Shown piece after piece: positions 7,831 to 16,717 of a DNA stretch of 64,000 nt. Origin of the DNA: Erysipelotrichales bacterium (lineage in GTDB: Bacteria > Bacillota_I > Bacilli_A > Erysipelotrichales > Erysipelotrichaceae). Position 1 is the first letter of the stretch, and each line of letters begins with the position of its first letter. Under the pieces are notes generated by a model that was not told the DNA's origin, ran no database searches, and was given only the letters and a program-made list of their open reading frames with translations. Where the stretch lies: contig CAJTFG010000001.1 of assembly GCA_910575705.1 (NCBI GenBank), positions 619,216 to 683,215 of the forward strand, written 5' to 3'. A program made the position numbers and the translations under genes.

Positions 7831-9099
7831 ATGATGGAAGATGTTATAAAAATTGAGGGCGGATATAAGCTGCATGGAACCGTTCGTATCAGTGGTTCTA
7901 AAAATGCAACGGTCGCACTCATACCAGCGGCAATACTTGCGCAGGGACCGGTAACGATCTGCGGTGTCCCTAATATCTCCGATGTACAATCCTTATCTGT
8001 TTTATTGCGTGATCTGGGAGTGACAGTTGTTAAAAAGGATGATAATGAAACTCTGATGATCGATCCGACGAATATGGTCAACCGGCCGATGGTGCAAGAT
8101 GCCGTATCCAAACTGCGGGCTTCTTATTATTTTATGGGAGCGCTGTTAGGAAAATACGGTCATGTGGAGATGAAAATGCCGGGTGGGTGTTTTTTAGGTC
8201 CCCGACCGATCGATCTTCATTTAAAAGGTTTCGAAGCTTTGGGAGCAACGGTAGAATATAAGTATGGTACCTATTATATCCATGCGGATGAACTGATAGG
8301 TTCTAAGATCTTTTTGGATATATCCAGTGTAGGCGCTACTATCAATATCATGATGGCGGCCGTATATGCAAAAGGAAGGACCACGATCGAAAATGCCGCA
8401 AAAGAACCCGAGATCATCGATGTTGCGACACTTTTAAACAAGATGGGTGCACAGATCCGCGGTGTCGGTACGAACGTGATCACCATTGACGGTGTGGAAT
8501 CGTTATGCGGTTGTTTCCATGAGATCATTCCGGATCGCATTGAGGCGGCAACGTATATCGTATTGGCAGCGGCAGCGGCAGAGGAAGTCGTTGTGGAAAA
8601 TATTATTCCTCAGCATTTGGAATCTCTGTTATCGAAATTGCAGGAGATCGGTGTGGATCTGGATGTGGATATTGATAAAGTAACGATTCGCGGAAGTTTG
8701 GAAAAACTGAAACCGGTAGATATTAAAACATTGCCGTATCCGGGATTTGCGACGGATATTCAGCAACCGCTTACCGCATTGCTGACGCAGGCAGACGGAC
8801 AGTCCATCATTACGGAAACGATTTATACGGAACGCTTTAAGCACTGTCAGGAACTTTCCAAGATGGGGGCCAACATCAACGTCATGATTCCGAGTTCGAT
8901 GATCAACGGACCGACGCCGTTGTATGGAAGCGAAGTTACCGCAACGGATCTGCGTTGCGGTGCTTGTCTGGTCATTGCCGGCTTGATTGCGGAAGGCATT
9001 ACGACGATTCATGAGATTTACCATATCGACCGCGGTTATGACAATTTGGATAAAAAACTTACCGCATTAGGCGCTAACATATGGCGAGAGCAGATATAG
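7831..9099 (+). CDS. murA: UDP-N-acetylglucosamine 1-carboxyvinyltransferase
   Basis: 422 residues. It catalyses transfer of enolpyruvate from PEP to UDP-GlcNAc, the first committed step of peptidoglycan synthesis, in the cytosol. The N-terminal substrate loop [14 protein letters not shown] is present. The active-site loop [13 protein letters not shown] keeps the catalytic Cys (fosfomycin target), and the late motif [14 protein letters not shown] is typical. I chose the ATG at 7831 because AAGGAG lies five bases upstream; an in-frame ATG at 7813 lacks a site. A TATAAT at 7748-7753 could be its -10. A strong terminator follows. Confidence 0.93.
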   Translation: MMEDVIKIEGGYKLHGTVRISGSKNATVALIPAAILAQGPVTICGVPNISDVQSLSVLLRDLGVTVVKKDDNETLMIDPTNMVNRPMVQDAVSKLRASYYFMGALLGKYGHVEMKMPGGCFLGPRPIDLHLKGFEALGATVEYKYGTYYIHADELIGSKIFLDISSVGATINIMMAAVYAKGRTTIENAAKEPEIIDVATLLNKMGAQIRGVGTNVITIDGVESLCGCFHEIIPDRIEAATYIVLAAAAAEEVVVENIIPQHLESLLSKLQEIGVDLDVDIDKVTIRGSLEKLKPVDIKTLPYPGFATDIQQPLTALLTQADGQSIITETIYTERFKHCQELSKMGANINVMIPSSMINGPTPLYGSEVTATDLRCGACLVIAGLIAEGITTIHEIYHIDRGYDNLDKKLTALGANIWREQI

Positions 9100-9108
9100 T
9101 ATATATTT

Positions 9109-9131
9109 AAAAGCACATTCGTGCTTTTTTT
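9109..9131 (+). terminator. Terminator after murA
   Basis: AAAGCAC-attc-GTGCTTT stem followed by a run of Ts, 10 bases after the murA stop. Confidence 0.8.
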
Positions 9132-9167
9132 ATGTTCCGGGAGTATAATGAAGAAGAGGGTGGTTCT

Positions 9168-9830
9168 ATGCTGCATATCGCTGTTGTGGAAACAAAGCAG
9201 ATGGCTAAGGAGTACGTATTTGCTATCGGCAGTATACTTTATGAATATGCATGGAGTTTTCGGCATTTTACTTCTATTATGGAGTTCTTTAAGGAACAGC
9301 AGACGTGCCGGTTTGATCTTGTGATATTGCATGAGAAGTTTCAGACAGAGCGCATCCATGAAGTCTTGATCCGCGATAAGCCGTATACGGTCATTTTCAG
9401 CTGTGAGCAGCAGAAACCGGATCAGCCCTTTGATGCTCTCTTCTTTATGTTACGCAAAGAACCGGATATGGAAAGACTTGCATCTATTGTTTTGCCGATC
9501 GCAAAAAAGCAGGAGGACTTCTTCTTTTCGTACCACGATGTAAAGGTAATGATGAAGATCCATGACATTCATTACATAGAAAAACAAGATAAATATTTGA
9601 TATATCATACCGTACGGGGAGAATTTAAAGAACGCGGCAATATGAGCGACGCGGCATTGCGGTTTCGGGAATATGGATTTTTGCACATCCATGCCAGTTT
9701 TTTAGTAAACGGAAGCTTTTTGAAGAGTTTGGAAAAAGATGCGGTCGTTTTAAAAGATCAGACGATCCTTCCGATTTCGCGAAGTAAATATGCCGGTGTG
9801 AAGGGATTTTTTAATGCAAAGAGCTTATGA
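9168..9830 (+). CDS. LytTR-family regulator with degenerate receiver-like N-terminus
   Basis: About 220 residues. The C-terminal part (about 125-220) is a LytTR DNA-binding domain: DIHYIEKQDKYLIYHT, then FLHIHASFLVNGSFL and LPISRSKY. The N-terminal 110 residues have receiver-like length and pattern, but the place of the phosphorylated Asp reads VILHEKF and no acidic pair is obvious, so phosphorylation is doubtful. The ATG at 9168 is used because GAAGAGGG precedes it; an upstream ATG at 9132 lies inside the terminator. No partner kinase is nearby. Targets are unknown. Confidence 0.75.
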   Translation: MLHIAVVETKQMAKEYVFAIGSILYEYAWSFRHFTSIMEFFKEQQTCRFDLVILHEKFQTERIHEVLIRDKPYTVIFSCEQQKPDQPFDALFFMLRKEPDMERLASIVLPIAKKQEDFFFSYHDVKVMMKIHDIHYIEKQDKYLIYHTVRGEFKERGNMSDAALRFREYGFLHIHASFLVNGSFLKSLEKDAVVLKDQTILPISRSKYAGVKGFFNAKSL

Positions 9831-9884
9831 TCATGAGGATAAGTTACGATTTTTCCGTATTTTATACCGACTTTTCCATGGCTG

Positions 9885-9912
9885 TTTACAGCGCACTTGT
9901 ATTCGTTATAAT
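9885..9912 (+). promoter_or_regulatory. Promoter ahead of a decayed gene
   Basis: TTTACA at 9885-9890 and TATAAT at 9907-9912 are separated by 16 bp, a good vegetative promoter. A ribosome site and ATG follow at 9931-9946, but the frame stops after six codons. Confidence 0.55.
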
Positions 9913-9943
9913 AAAAGTGTAAAGAAAAGAGAGCGGTGAGAAG

Positions 9944-10390
9944 ATGGGACAGTTAGCTCGTTAGATCATATCGGTGACAGATAGGGAACAGCATTCGCAT
10001 CGTAAGAATGATATCTGAGAGCAATATGATCTGACATATCATTTGGACAATACGGATAACAGAAAGAACCGGAGTTTATGCCTGCGGAGATTTGGTACAG
10101 CAGAGTGAAGCAGGAAGGATGGGAAGCGATTCCCGTCACTGTCCATGAGCGGCAGGAATCTTTCAATGAGATGAAGAATTATGTAGAAGAAGTGAAAGAC
10201 TTGTGAAACATAGCACGCGGCATTCTTGAAAAAACGGCAGATAAAGATGACTGTCTTGGAGGAACTACGAAGATAAAAGGATGTTGTGGTCGTATAAGTA
10301 ATCTTAAGTGCGATGAGCAGATAAGTATGGGAGTCATGAAGGAAAGAGATTCCAAGCATAATATCAAGCATAGGATCGCGGAAAATTGAA
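9944..10390 (+). pseudogene. Decayed gene of unknown family
   Basis: After a good promoter and ATG, the first frame stops at codon 7 (9962-9964). Protein-like pieces continue in different frames: MPAEIWYSRVKQEGWEAIP starting about 10078 and, after a stop, NIARGILEKTADKDD. The run ends at a strong terminator. The pattern (promoter, start, scattered protein-like fragments, terminator) suggests an inactivated gene; I do not recognise its family. The 650 bp between the LytTR gene and the phosphoesterase hold nothing else that I can support. Confidence 0.35.
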
Positions 10391-10399
10391 TAGAACGAT

Positions 10400-10427
10400 A
10401 CTCCCGGCAGAAATGCCGGGAGTTTTA
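10400..10427 (+). terminator. Terminator after the decayed gene
   Basis: Perfect stem CTCCCGGCA / TGCCGGGAG around GAAA, followed by TTTTA. Confidence 0.8.
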
Positions 10428-10482
10428 TGATGCATAGCAAGTCCATGTATGTGATATACTTTTATGGAAAGGATGATGATGC

Positions 10483-11268
10483 ATGGGCATGTTGCTGGCA
10501 GTGTTTTTATTTGGCATATCGGTATTTTATATAGCCAGTTATCGTGAATCAAATCAGCTTTGTGTTCGGGAATATGCAGTTTGTCATAAGCATATAAAAA
10601 AGGAAAAAACCGTTGTATTTTTCAGTGATGTACACATAGGAAAATGGTATCATTCTCATCATCTGCCGGCGCTGTGCGCAAAGATCAATCACGTACATCC
10701 GGATATCGTCATTTTGGGCGGTGATTTTATCGATCATTATAAGCGTGATAAAGAGCGGTTGAATATGGAGGAAATAGCGTCTGTGATGCGGGAGATTCGT
10801 TGTTCTCATAAGTTTTGCGTTATGGGGAATCACGATGGTACTGCATATCGTCAGCTTATGAAATCGTGTGGATTTACGATGTTAGAAAACCGTCAGGTAT
10901 GTGTGGAGGATGTGGCGGTTATAGGTTTAGAGGATGCTTTGCTCGGTTATCCTTCTTTTGCGGATATGGAATTTGGAGATGATCGTTTTCGTATTGCAGT
11001 GATCCATGAGCCCGATGCTGTTGATGAATTGGATCATTCGCATATTCATCTGTTTTTATCCGGGCATACACATGGCGGGCAAGTCGGGATCCCGGTATTG
11101 AAAGATATGGTTTTACCCGATAAAGGTAAGCGTTATGTCAAGGGGAGATATATGTTAAGCAAGACATGTCAAATCATTGTTTCCAGCGGTATCGGCAGAA
11201 CATCGCTCCCACTGCGTCTTGGAAACACACCGGAAATTCTTGTTTTGCGTCTGCATCCCAAAGTATAA
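10483..11268 (+). CDS. Membrane-anchored metallophosphoesterase (YkuE/YaeI-like)
   Basis: 261 residues. One N-terminal hydrophobic segment (about 1-20) would tether it to the membrane. All metal-binding motifs of the calcineurin-like family are present: FFSDVHIGK, GGDFID, MGNHDG, and the late SGHTHGGQ. Relatives act on UDP-2,3-diacylglucosamine-like or other phosphodiester substrates; in this Gram-positive setting the substrate is unknown. It starts after GAAAGGATGATG and is single-gene, with a terminator after it. Confidence 0.85.
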   Translation: MGMLLAVFLFGISVFYIASYRESNQLCVREYAVCHKHIKKEKTVVFFSDVHIGKWYHSHHLPALCAKINHVHPDIVILGGDFIDHYKRDKERLNMEEIASVMREIRCSHKFCVMGNHDGTAYRQLMKSCGFTMLENRQVCVEDVAVIGLEDALLGYPSFADMEFGDDRFRIAVIHEPDAVDELDHSHIHLFLSGHTHGGQVGIPVLKDMVLPDKGKRYVKGRYMLSKTCQIIVSSGIGRTSLPLRLGNTPEILVLRLHPKV

Positions 11269-11280
11269 GAGATGAGGATT

Positions 11281-11330
11281 AAAAAAGTCTGTTAGAAGGA
11301 GCGTTTATATTCCTTTTGACAGATTTTTTT
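11281..11330 (+). terminator. Terminator after the metallophosphoesterase
   Basis: AAAAAAGTCTGTTAGAAGGA pairs imperfectly with TCCTTTTGACAGATTTTTTT across a 10-nt loop. Confidence 0.65.
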
Positions 11331-11430
11331 GAAAATAAACAGATTGTAAAAAGCCGGTGAATATTATTTTTTTCGATCATATCCGTGTCAAATTTAAAGC
11401 ATAGATCAGAAGACCTATCTTTATATATAT

Positions 11431-11730
11431 CCTCTGTATGTTGTATAGAATTATGATTCTTATCATAATTATCAATTATCATCAGAGCCGGACGCTGTGA
11501 TGCGGCAACGTGAGTGACATTAAGCCAAGATTCTCCATGCAATCCGATTGCATGAGAAACTAACGGATTGCCATCATAAGAACTATTAGGAGAGCTTAAA
11601 CGGAATTTGTTTGTTGATGCTAAAGACGGATCACTCGGATTTGTGTAAGAGAAAGCGGCATCTTTTGAAGGTTCTATTGTGTGAGTATCAGAAGAAAATA
11701 CCCAGATCTTATGAGCATAAGAAATCGTGC
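11431..11730 (-). repeat. Cassette B1
   Basis: TIS 11720-11730, QRPAL 11483-11497, hairpin from 11431 with perfect inner arms AATTATGAT and ATCATAATT. Open frame from TISYAHKIWVFSSDTH to NVTHVAASQRPAL, with the tail MIIDNYDKNHNSI running on through the linker to a stop at 11279. The body is almost identical to B4. Confidence 0.82.
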
Positions 11731-11825
11731 CCTCATTATGATGGAACCCCGCTCCTCTCAATTTTAAGCGAACTCCTAGCCTCACCTTTGTAAACGAACC
11801 TCATTTCTCATTTCTTTTTATCAAT

Positions 11826-12119
11826 CCTCTGTATGTTATATAGAGCTATAATTCTTATCATAGTTTCTTAATTTCATCAGAGCCGGACGCTGATATCTGG
11901 TATCGTGTACCGCAGCCATACCACAATCAATATTTCCAAGTTGGTAAATAGCCCCAACTGTCTTGAGGATGATTATATCTTCGCGAATTCCCGGAGAAGA
12001 AAGGAAAGCACCTTCGAAGGAATTTTCAGGAAGCAATGCCCATTGAAATACTGGATCTGATGTTCCTGAGAATTCGGAGCCGACAATAGGGATTATTTTA
12101 TGTCTAAGAGAAATCGTGC
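11826..12119 (-). repeat. Cassette B2
   Basis: TIS 12109-12119, QRPAL 11878-11892, hairpin from 11826. Open frame from TISLRHKIIPIVGSEF to VHDTRYQRPAL, tail MKLRNYDKNYSSI, stop at 11836-11838. The body is a near copy of D3, 17.7 kb away. Its linker begins ctatagctgatccaag. Confidence 0.82.
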
Positions 12120-12223
12120 TATAGCTGATCCAAGAAAAGAAGAAATGCATAAAAAACTTACCCTCATATAAAGGATAACAGATATCGTATGAACATTTGC
12201 TAGTAAATACTGGAAATGAAAAA

Positions 12224-12535
12224 CCTCTGTATTGCATACTCCATTATAATCTCTATTATAATGATCAGATACATTTAACAGAGCCGGACGCTGCCAGTGA
12301 TATACGAAATAAGATTGATGATCAAGAACACTATAACCGGTAAAAGAGTGTCCATATACCGTTCGGGTGTTTGAAGCAGTAGATCCTGGTGTAAATTGAG
12401 GTTTATTATTTGGAAGATTCTGTAAAGAGTAATGAAAAGAAGTGTCTCTGCTAGCACCATTTTGACAGGAACCATCTGTTATTGAGCATACACCACCTGC
12501 AATAACTTTGATTTGATGATGAACAGAAATCGTGC
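12224..12535 (-). repeat. Cassette B3
   Basis: TIS 12525-12535, QRPAL 12279-12293, hairpin from 12224 with perfect inner arms ATTATAAT and ATTATAAT. Open frame from TISVHHQIKVIAGGVC to YFVYHWQRPAL, tail LNVSDHYNRDYNGV. The hairpin is identical to that of B7 although the bodies are unrelated at this level. Confidence 0.8.
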
Positions 12536-12729
12536 CCCCAAAGGATCGAACACACCTTATAATGGAACCCTAATCCAATCAGTTTAGACAAGGCTTCTCT
12601 TATGTATAAAATCCTGCCATTCCTCACCATTTAATGGGACCCCTAATCTTATTATCATTTTTAACCTACCTTTATAAAAAGGATACCAGATAATGAATAA
12701 AAAAATCAGTAAATAAGGGAAACCCATAT

Positions 12730-13029
12730 CCTCTGTATGTTATATAAAGTCATAATACTTACTATGACCAAAGAATACCATCAGAGCCGGACGCTGCGAT
12801 GCGGCGACGTGAGTGACGTTAAGCCAAGATTCTCCATGCAATCCGATTGCATGAGAAACTAACGGATTGCCATCATAAAAACTATTAGGAGTGCTTAAAC
12901 GGAATTTATTTGTTGATGCTAAAGAAGGATCGCTCGGATTTTTATAAGAAAAAGCGACATCTTTTGAAGGCTCTATTGTGTGAGTATCAGAAGAAAATAC
13001 CCAGATCTTATGAGCGTAAGAAATCGTGC
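12730..13029 (-). repeat. Cassette B4
   Basis: TIS 13019-13029, QRPAL 12782-12796, hairpin from 12730 with inner arms GTCATAAT and ACTATGAC. Open frame; the body matches B1 with only a few substitutions (for example SKDVAFSYKNP for SKDAAFSYTNP). Tail MVFFGHSKYYDFI, stop at 12740-12742. The hairpin differs from that of B1. Confidence 0.82.
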
Positions 13030-13105
13030 GTGATAAAAAAGAACCCAAACTATAAAGCTACCCTTAACAAAAGAATACCAAATAATGTACAAATTATAAA
13101 AGCTT

Positions 13106-13389
13106 CCTCTGATTTTATATAGGATCATAATACTTACTATAATCTTCTGATTTCATCAGAGCCGGACGCTGTGGAAAAATTCCCTCGGATGCACGGTTAT
13201 CCCACCATGATTTCCCATCCATAGAGCCATCATACATTACGATAAGAGGTATTAGGGCTGTTTGAAAAGAAGATAGCCAATAAGCATTTGGATAGGGTGC
13301 AGAGGTATTGCCTCCTTTGTAAAATAAGGGAAATAATGGCTCAAGGCTGACCATCGTAGCAACTCTGTTGTTTTTTACAGAAATCGTGC
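13106..13389 (-). repeat. Cassette B5
   Basis: TIS 13379-13389, QRPAL 13157-13171, hairpin from 13106 (left arm CCTCTGATT). Open frame from TISVKNNRVATMVSLE to ASEGIFPQRPAL, tail MKSEDYSKYYDPI, stop 13115-13117. No cysteine in the body. Confidence 0.8.
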
Positions 13390-13538
13390 TCCCAAAGTGA
13401 CCGAATCACCATATTAAGCGAACTCCAATCCTCACCGCTTTAAACGAATTCCAGTCCGAGTTTAAATAAAGTTTCTCTTATGCATAAAATTCTATCCTCA
13501 TGTTTCCCTTCTCCTCACCTTTGTGACCGAACACCAAT

Positions 13539-13819
13539 CCTCTGTATGTTATTTGAACTATGATGCTTACCACAGTTATCCAATATCTACAGAGCCGGAC
13601 GCTGATAGTCTTCCCAGACCGCTTGAAAAAGAGCCCATTTAGGTTGTACTTTTGCATATTTTAATACAATATATGCGAAAATATTACCTGAATGATTAGT
13701 AGATAGGAAATAGTGCTTTGTCGTAGTGAAGGTAAAATCTTCGGAACCTGTACATGAAGTTTGCCCCAGGCAATCCTTTGACAAGACTGTTAAGATACGG
13801 TGAGAATTAGAAATCGTGC
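13539..13819 (-). repeat. Cassette B6
   Basis: TIS 13809-13819, QRPAL 13590-13604, hairpin from 13539. Open frame from TISNSHRILTVLSKDC to VWEDYQRPAL, stop immediately after Leu at 13587-13589, as in A2. One Cys pair (DCLGQTSC). The linker begins ctatagctgatccaag. Confidence 0.8.
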
Positions 13820-13923
13820 TATAGCTGATCCAAGAAGGGAAGAAGAGGATAGAAAGCCTACCCATAAGAAAAGGATACCAGATAATGTTCAAATAAATGC
13901 TAGTAAATACTGGAAATGAAAAA

Positions 13924-14223
13924 CCTCTGTATTGCATACTCCATTATAATCTCTATTATAATGATCAGATACATTTAACAGAGCCGGACGCTGAAAAATG
14001 ATAGAATTAGAGTTAGTAACCATATTCGTAGGAGCACCGGTAAACCATCCCTTATGCTCATAAACAACAGTGTAACGAGCCGAAGATCCCCAGTAATATT
14101 GTCTAGTGAAATGGGATATGGACGAAAAAGAAAACATGGGATTTAAACTGCCATCACATTGCCCAAAGTCATTACACTGCTTATTTGACTCTACAAATAT
14201 TTTTTGATGATAAGAAATCGTGC
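13924..14223 (-). repeat. Cassette B7
   Basis: TIS 14213-14223, QRPAL 13979-13993, hairpin from 13924, identical to the B3 hairpin. Open frame from TISYHQKIFVESNKQC to NSIIFQRPAL, tail LNVSDHYNRDYNGV, stop at 13889-13891. One Cys pair (QCNDFGQC). Confidence 0.8.
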
Positions 14224-14442
14224 TGCAAAACCCACAATTCTTATATTTCCATCACCTTCTTCATTATAATGGTATTATAAAAAAACAGAGAAATCTATAT
14301 TTGACAAGTTTTATTCCTATAGTGAAAAAATACATGTCATCGGTAAATGTATCATTTATAATGAAATAAAAGAAAACTTCCGCAACTGGCTATTTTGTTA
14401 GCGGGGGAAGTTTGGTATAATAGGAAAGACTGGAGGGACTGT

Positions 14443-15162
14443 ATGACGAAACCATTCCATAAAGAGGATTTTGTGAGAATATTGAAGGAAAATGGGGTGG
14501 TGCTGAATGCTGTCCAGCTTCAGCAGTTTGAAACATATATGGAAATGCTGCGAGATTGGAATCAGCGTATGAACCTTACGGCGATCACCGATCCGGATGA
14601 AATTTATCAGAAGCATTTTCTGGATTCTGTTGTACCGTCGTTTCATGTGCGTATGGAAGGTCGTTTATGTGATGTTGGGTCGGGAGCGGGATTTCCCAGC
14701 ATTCCATTGAAGATCGTCTATCCCGAGCTGCAGGTGACGATTTTGGAACCGATCGGAAAGCGTGTCACGTTTTTGAAAGCATTGTGTGATTCCTTAGGCA
14801 TTCAGGCAGATATATGCAAAGCCAGAGCAGAGGACGCCGTGAAGTCTTACAGGGGATCTTTTGATATCGTGACCGCGCGTGCAGTGGCAAATCTGACCAT
14901 GCTTTGCGAATTGTGCATTCCGTTTGTAAAAAGAGACGGCATCTTTTTGGCAATGAAGGGATCAAAGGGGTCGGAAGAATTGGATGCGGCTTCTTATGCG
15001 GTAAAAACGCTGGGCTGTGTTCTGGAACAAACGCATGAAGAAATGATATATGATGTAAAACGCATGGATTTTGTATTTCGTAAGGTAGCTGATACGCCGG
15101 GACGCTATCCCCGCAATTTTGCCCAGATGAAGAAAAATCCGTTGCAGGAGGGGATCGTATGA
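14443..15162 (+). CDS. rsmG: 16S rRNA (guanine-N7) methyltransferase RsmG
   Basis: 239 residues. It methylates N7 of G527 in 16S rRNA using S-adenosylmethionine. Seen motifs: LRDWNQRMNLTAITDPDEIY near the start, SAM-binding CDVGSGAGFPSIPLKI, and TARAVANL. The start at 14443 is preceded by CTGGAGGGA; a TATAAT at 14416-14421 gives a plausible promoter, overlapped by an inverted repeat with arms AAACTTCC and GGAAGTTT (14376-14413). It overlaps the next gene by 4 bp and heads the chromosome-segregation cluster. Confidence 0.93.
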   Translation: MTKPFHKEDFVRILKENGVVLNAVQLQQFETYMEMLRDWNQRMNLTAITDPDEIYQKHFLDSVVPSFHVRMEGRLCDVGSGAGFPSIPLKIVYPELQVTILEPIGKRVTFLKALCDSLGIQADICKARAEDAVKSYRGSFDIVTARAVANLTMLCELCIPFVKRDGIFLAMKGSKGSEELDAASYAVKTLGCVLEQTHEEMIYDVKRMDFVFRKVADTPGRYPRNFAQMKKNPLQEGIV

Positions 15163-15917
15163 AAGAAATTCAAAATATTGCCGTAGAGCAGATTCGTCCG
15201 AATCCATATCAGCCACGATTGGAGTTTGATGATGAGGCATTGATGGATCTTGCACAGTCCATACGCGAAAACGGGCTTATTCAGCCGATTACCGTGCGCG
15301 TTATAGAAGACGGATATGAAATCGTGGCAGGAGAACGGCGCTATCGAGCGATGTGTTTAAACGGCATGACAGAAGTGCCGGCTTATGTTATGGATGCAGA
15401 TGAGATGCAGATGGCAGAGCTTGCATTGGTAGAAAACATCCAGCGTGAAAATTTAAGTGCCATTGAGGAAGCGAAAGCATATGTGGAAATTATGAAAAGT
15501 TCCCATCTCAATCAGTCGCAGCTGGCTATGAAAATCGGAAAGTCACAGTCGGCGATTGCAAATAAGATCCGCTTGTTGAATTTGGATGATAATATTCAAA
15601 ATGCGGTGAATGCCAAACTGATTTCAGAGCGTCATGCGCGTGCTCTTTTGGGTGTAGAGCATGATAAGCAGCAGGATGTATTGGAAAAGATCATTAAGAG
15701 GGGACTGTCCGTTTCACAGACGGAGAAATTGATTAAGGAAGAAAAGAAAGAATTGCCGAAGAAGGCATTTGTAAAAGGAGTTACCCGTAATACGAGGATT
15801 GCGATCAATACCATTCATCAAGCGATCCGCATGGTGGAAAAAAGCGGTATTCCGATTGAGATGAAAGAAACGGAAAGCGAAGATGATTTTGTCATTTCCA
15901 TTCGCTTTGCGAAATAG
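15159..15917 (+). CDS. noc: ParB-family protein in the Noc position
   Basis: 252 residues: ParB N-terminal CTP-binding domain with NPYQPR and GERRYRA motifs (about residues 15-70), a helix-turn-helix stretch NQSQLAMKIGKSQSAIANKI, and a C-terminal dimerisation region. The gene order rsmG-this gene-soj-spo0J is that of Bacillus noc, whose product binds DNA and blocks division over the nucleoid. Noc normally has an extra amphipathic membrane helix at the N-terminus; here the protein starts directly at MKEIQNIAVEQIRPNPYQPR, so the helix is absent or the start is elsewhere. It could instead be a second ParB. Confidence 0.75.
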   Translation: MKEIQNIAVEQIRPNPYQPRLEFDDEALMDLAQSIRENGLIQPITVRVIEDGYEIVAGERRYRAMCLNGMTEVPAYVMDADEMQMAELALVENIQRENLSAIEEAKAYVEIMKSSHLNQSQLAMKIGKSQSAIANKIRLLNLDDNIQNAVNAKLISERHARALLGVEHDKQQDVLEKIIKRGLSVSQTEKLIKEEKKELPKKAFVKGVTRNTRIAINTIHQAIRMVEKSGIPIEMKETESEDDFVISIRFAK

Positions 15918-15934
15918 AAAGGCGATGCAGAAGC

Positions 15935-16705
15935 ATGGGAAAAATTATAGCTGTCTCCAATCAGAAGGGCGGCGTCGGTAAGACGACGACAGCCATCAAT
16001 CTGGCATCGGGGCTAGGTTATTTAGGGAATAAGGTTTTATTGGTGGACTTTGATCCGCAGGGAAATGCGACGCAAGGAGTCGGTGCCAATGTCAGCGGTA
16101 ATAAGCTTTCGGTGTATAATCTGATTATGGAGGATTATGAAGCGGATGCGGTCCGCAAGACGCTGTCGTCTCCGCCGATCGATATCATACCGGCGAATAT
16201 TTCACTTGCCGGGGCCGATTTGCAGATGGTAAAGTTTGAAGTGGGAAAAGAAGAACTGTTAAAAAAGAAGCTGGATAAAATACGAGATGAGTATGATTTT
16301 ATCATCATCGACTGTCCGCCTTCTTTAGGCCTTTTGAATACAAATGCGCTGACGGCTGCTGATTCTGTCATCATTCCGGTACAGTGTGAATATTACGCAT
16401 TGGAAGGTGTGACGCAGTTATTGCTTACGATCCGGCTTGTACAGCAGTTATTCAATGAGAAGCTGATGATCGAAGGCGTTGTGTTGACGATGTTTGATGC
16501 TAGAACAAAATTAAGTGTGGAAGTGCAGCAGGAAGTGCGCAAGCATTTTAAAGATCGTGTATATCGCAGTTATATACCTAGAAACATCAAATTATCGGAA
16601 GCTCCGAGCAGAGGGATGTCCATATTCGAGTATGATGTTCGCTGTGAGGGAGCGAAAGCATATGCCGGTTTGGCAAATGAGGTTGTGAAAAGCAACCGAA
16701 AATAA
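15935..16705 (+). CDS. soj: Chromosome-partitioning ATPase ParA/Soj
   Basis: 256 residues. Deviant Walker A KGGVGKTTTAINLA (about 10-23), Walker B region FIIIDCPPSLGLL, and the typical IPRNIKLSEAPS motif. It is a DNA-binding ATPase that works with ParB (next gene) in origin segregation and influences replication initiation. It lies 17 bp after the noc-like gene and 12 bp before parB, so it is co-transcribed with them. Confidence 0.93.
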   Translation: MGKIIAVSNQKGGVGKTTTAINLASGLGYLGNKVLLVDFDPQGNATQGVGANVSGNKLSVYNLIMEDYEADAVRKTLSSPPIDIIPANISLAGADLQMVKFEVGKEELLKKKLDKIRDEYDFIIIDCPPSLGLLNTNALTAADSVIIPVQCEYYALEGVTQLLLTIRLVQQLFNEKLMIEGVVLTMFDARTKLSVEVQQEVRKHFKDRVYRSYIPRNIKLSEAPSRGMSIFEYDVRCEGAKAYAGLANEVVKSNRK

Positions 16706-16717
16706 GGAGGTAGGAAT

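Larger units (their letters stand above)
11431..14223 (-). other. Cassette array B (seven silent 3'-end cassettes)
   Basis: The largest array, between the phosphoesterase and rsmG, both on the plus strand. Seven units share the TIS/QRPAL ends and hairpins of array A. Bodies of B1 and B4 are near copies of each other but carry different hairpins; B3 and B7 have different bodies but the same hairpin and about 20 bp of the same linker. B2 has a near copy of its body in array D. Linkers contain repeats of short units such as ggaacccctaatc, aaacgaactcc and acctttataaaaaggatacc. In many Bacillota mnmE-mnmG precede rsmG, so the array may mark a break in that order. Confidence 0.8.

Noticed and set aside
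1012..14223. Repeated 15-bp CAGAGCCGGACGCTG motif as a CRISPR array
   Set aside because: Spacing is about 215-430 bp and irregular, the intervals are open reading frames with related protein patterns, and no cas genes are present.
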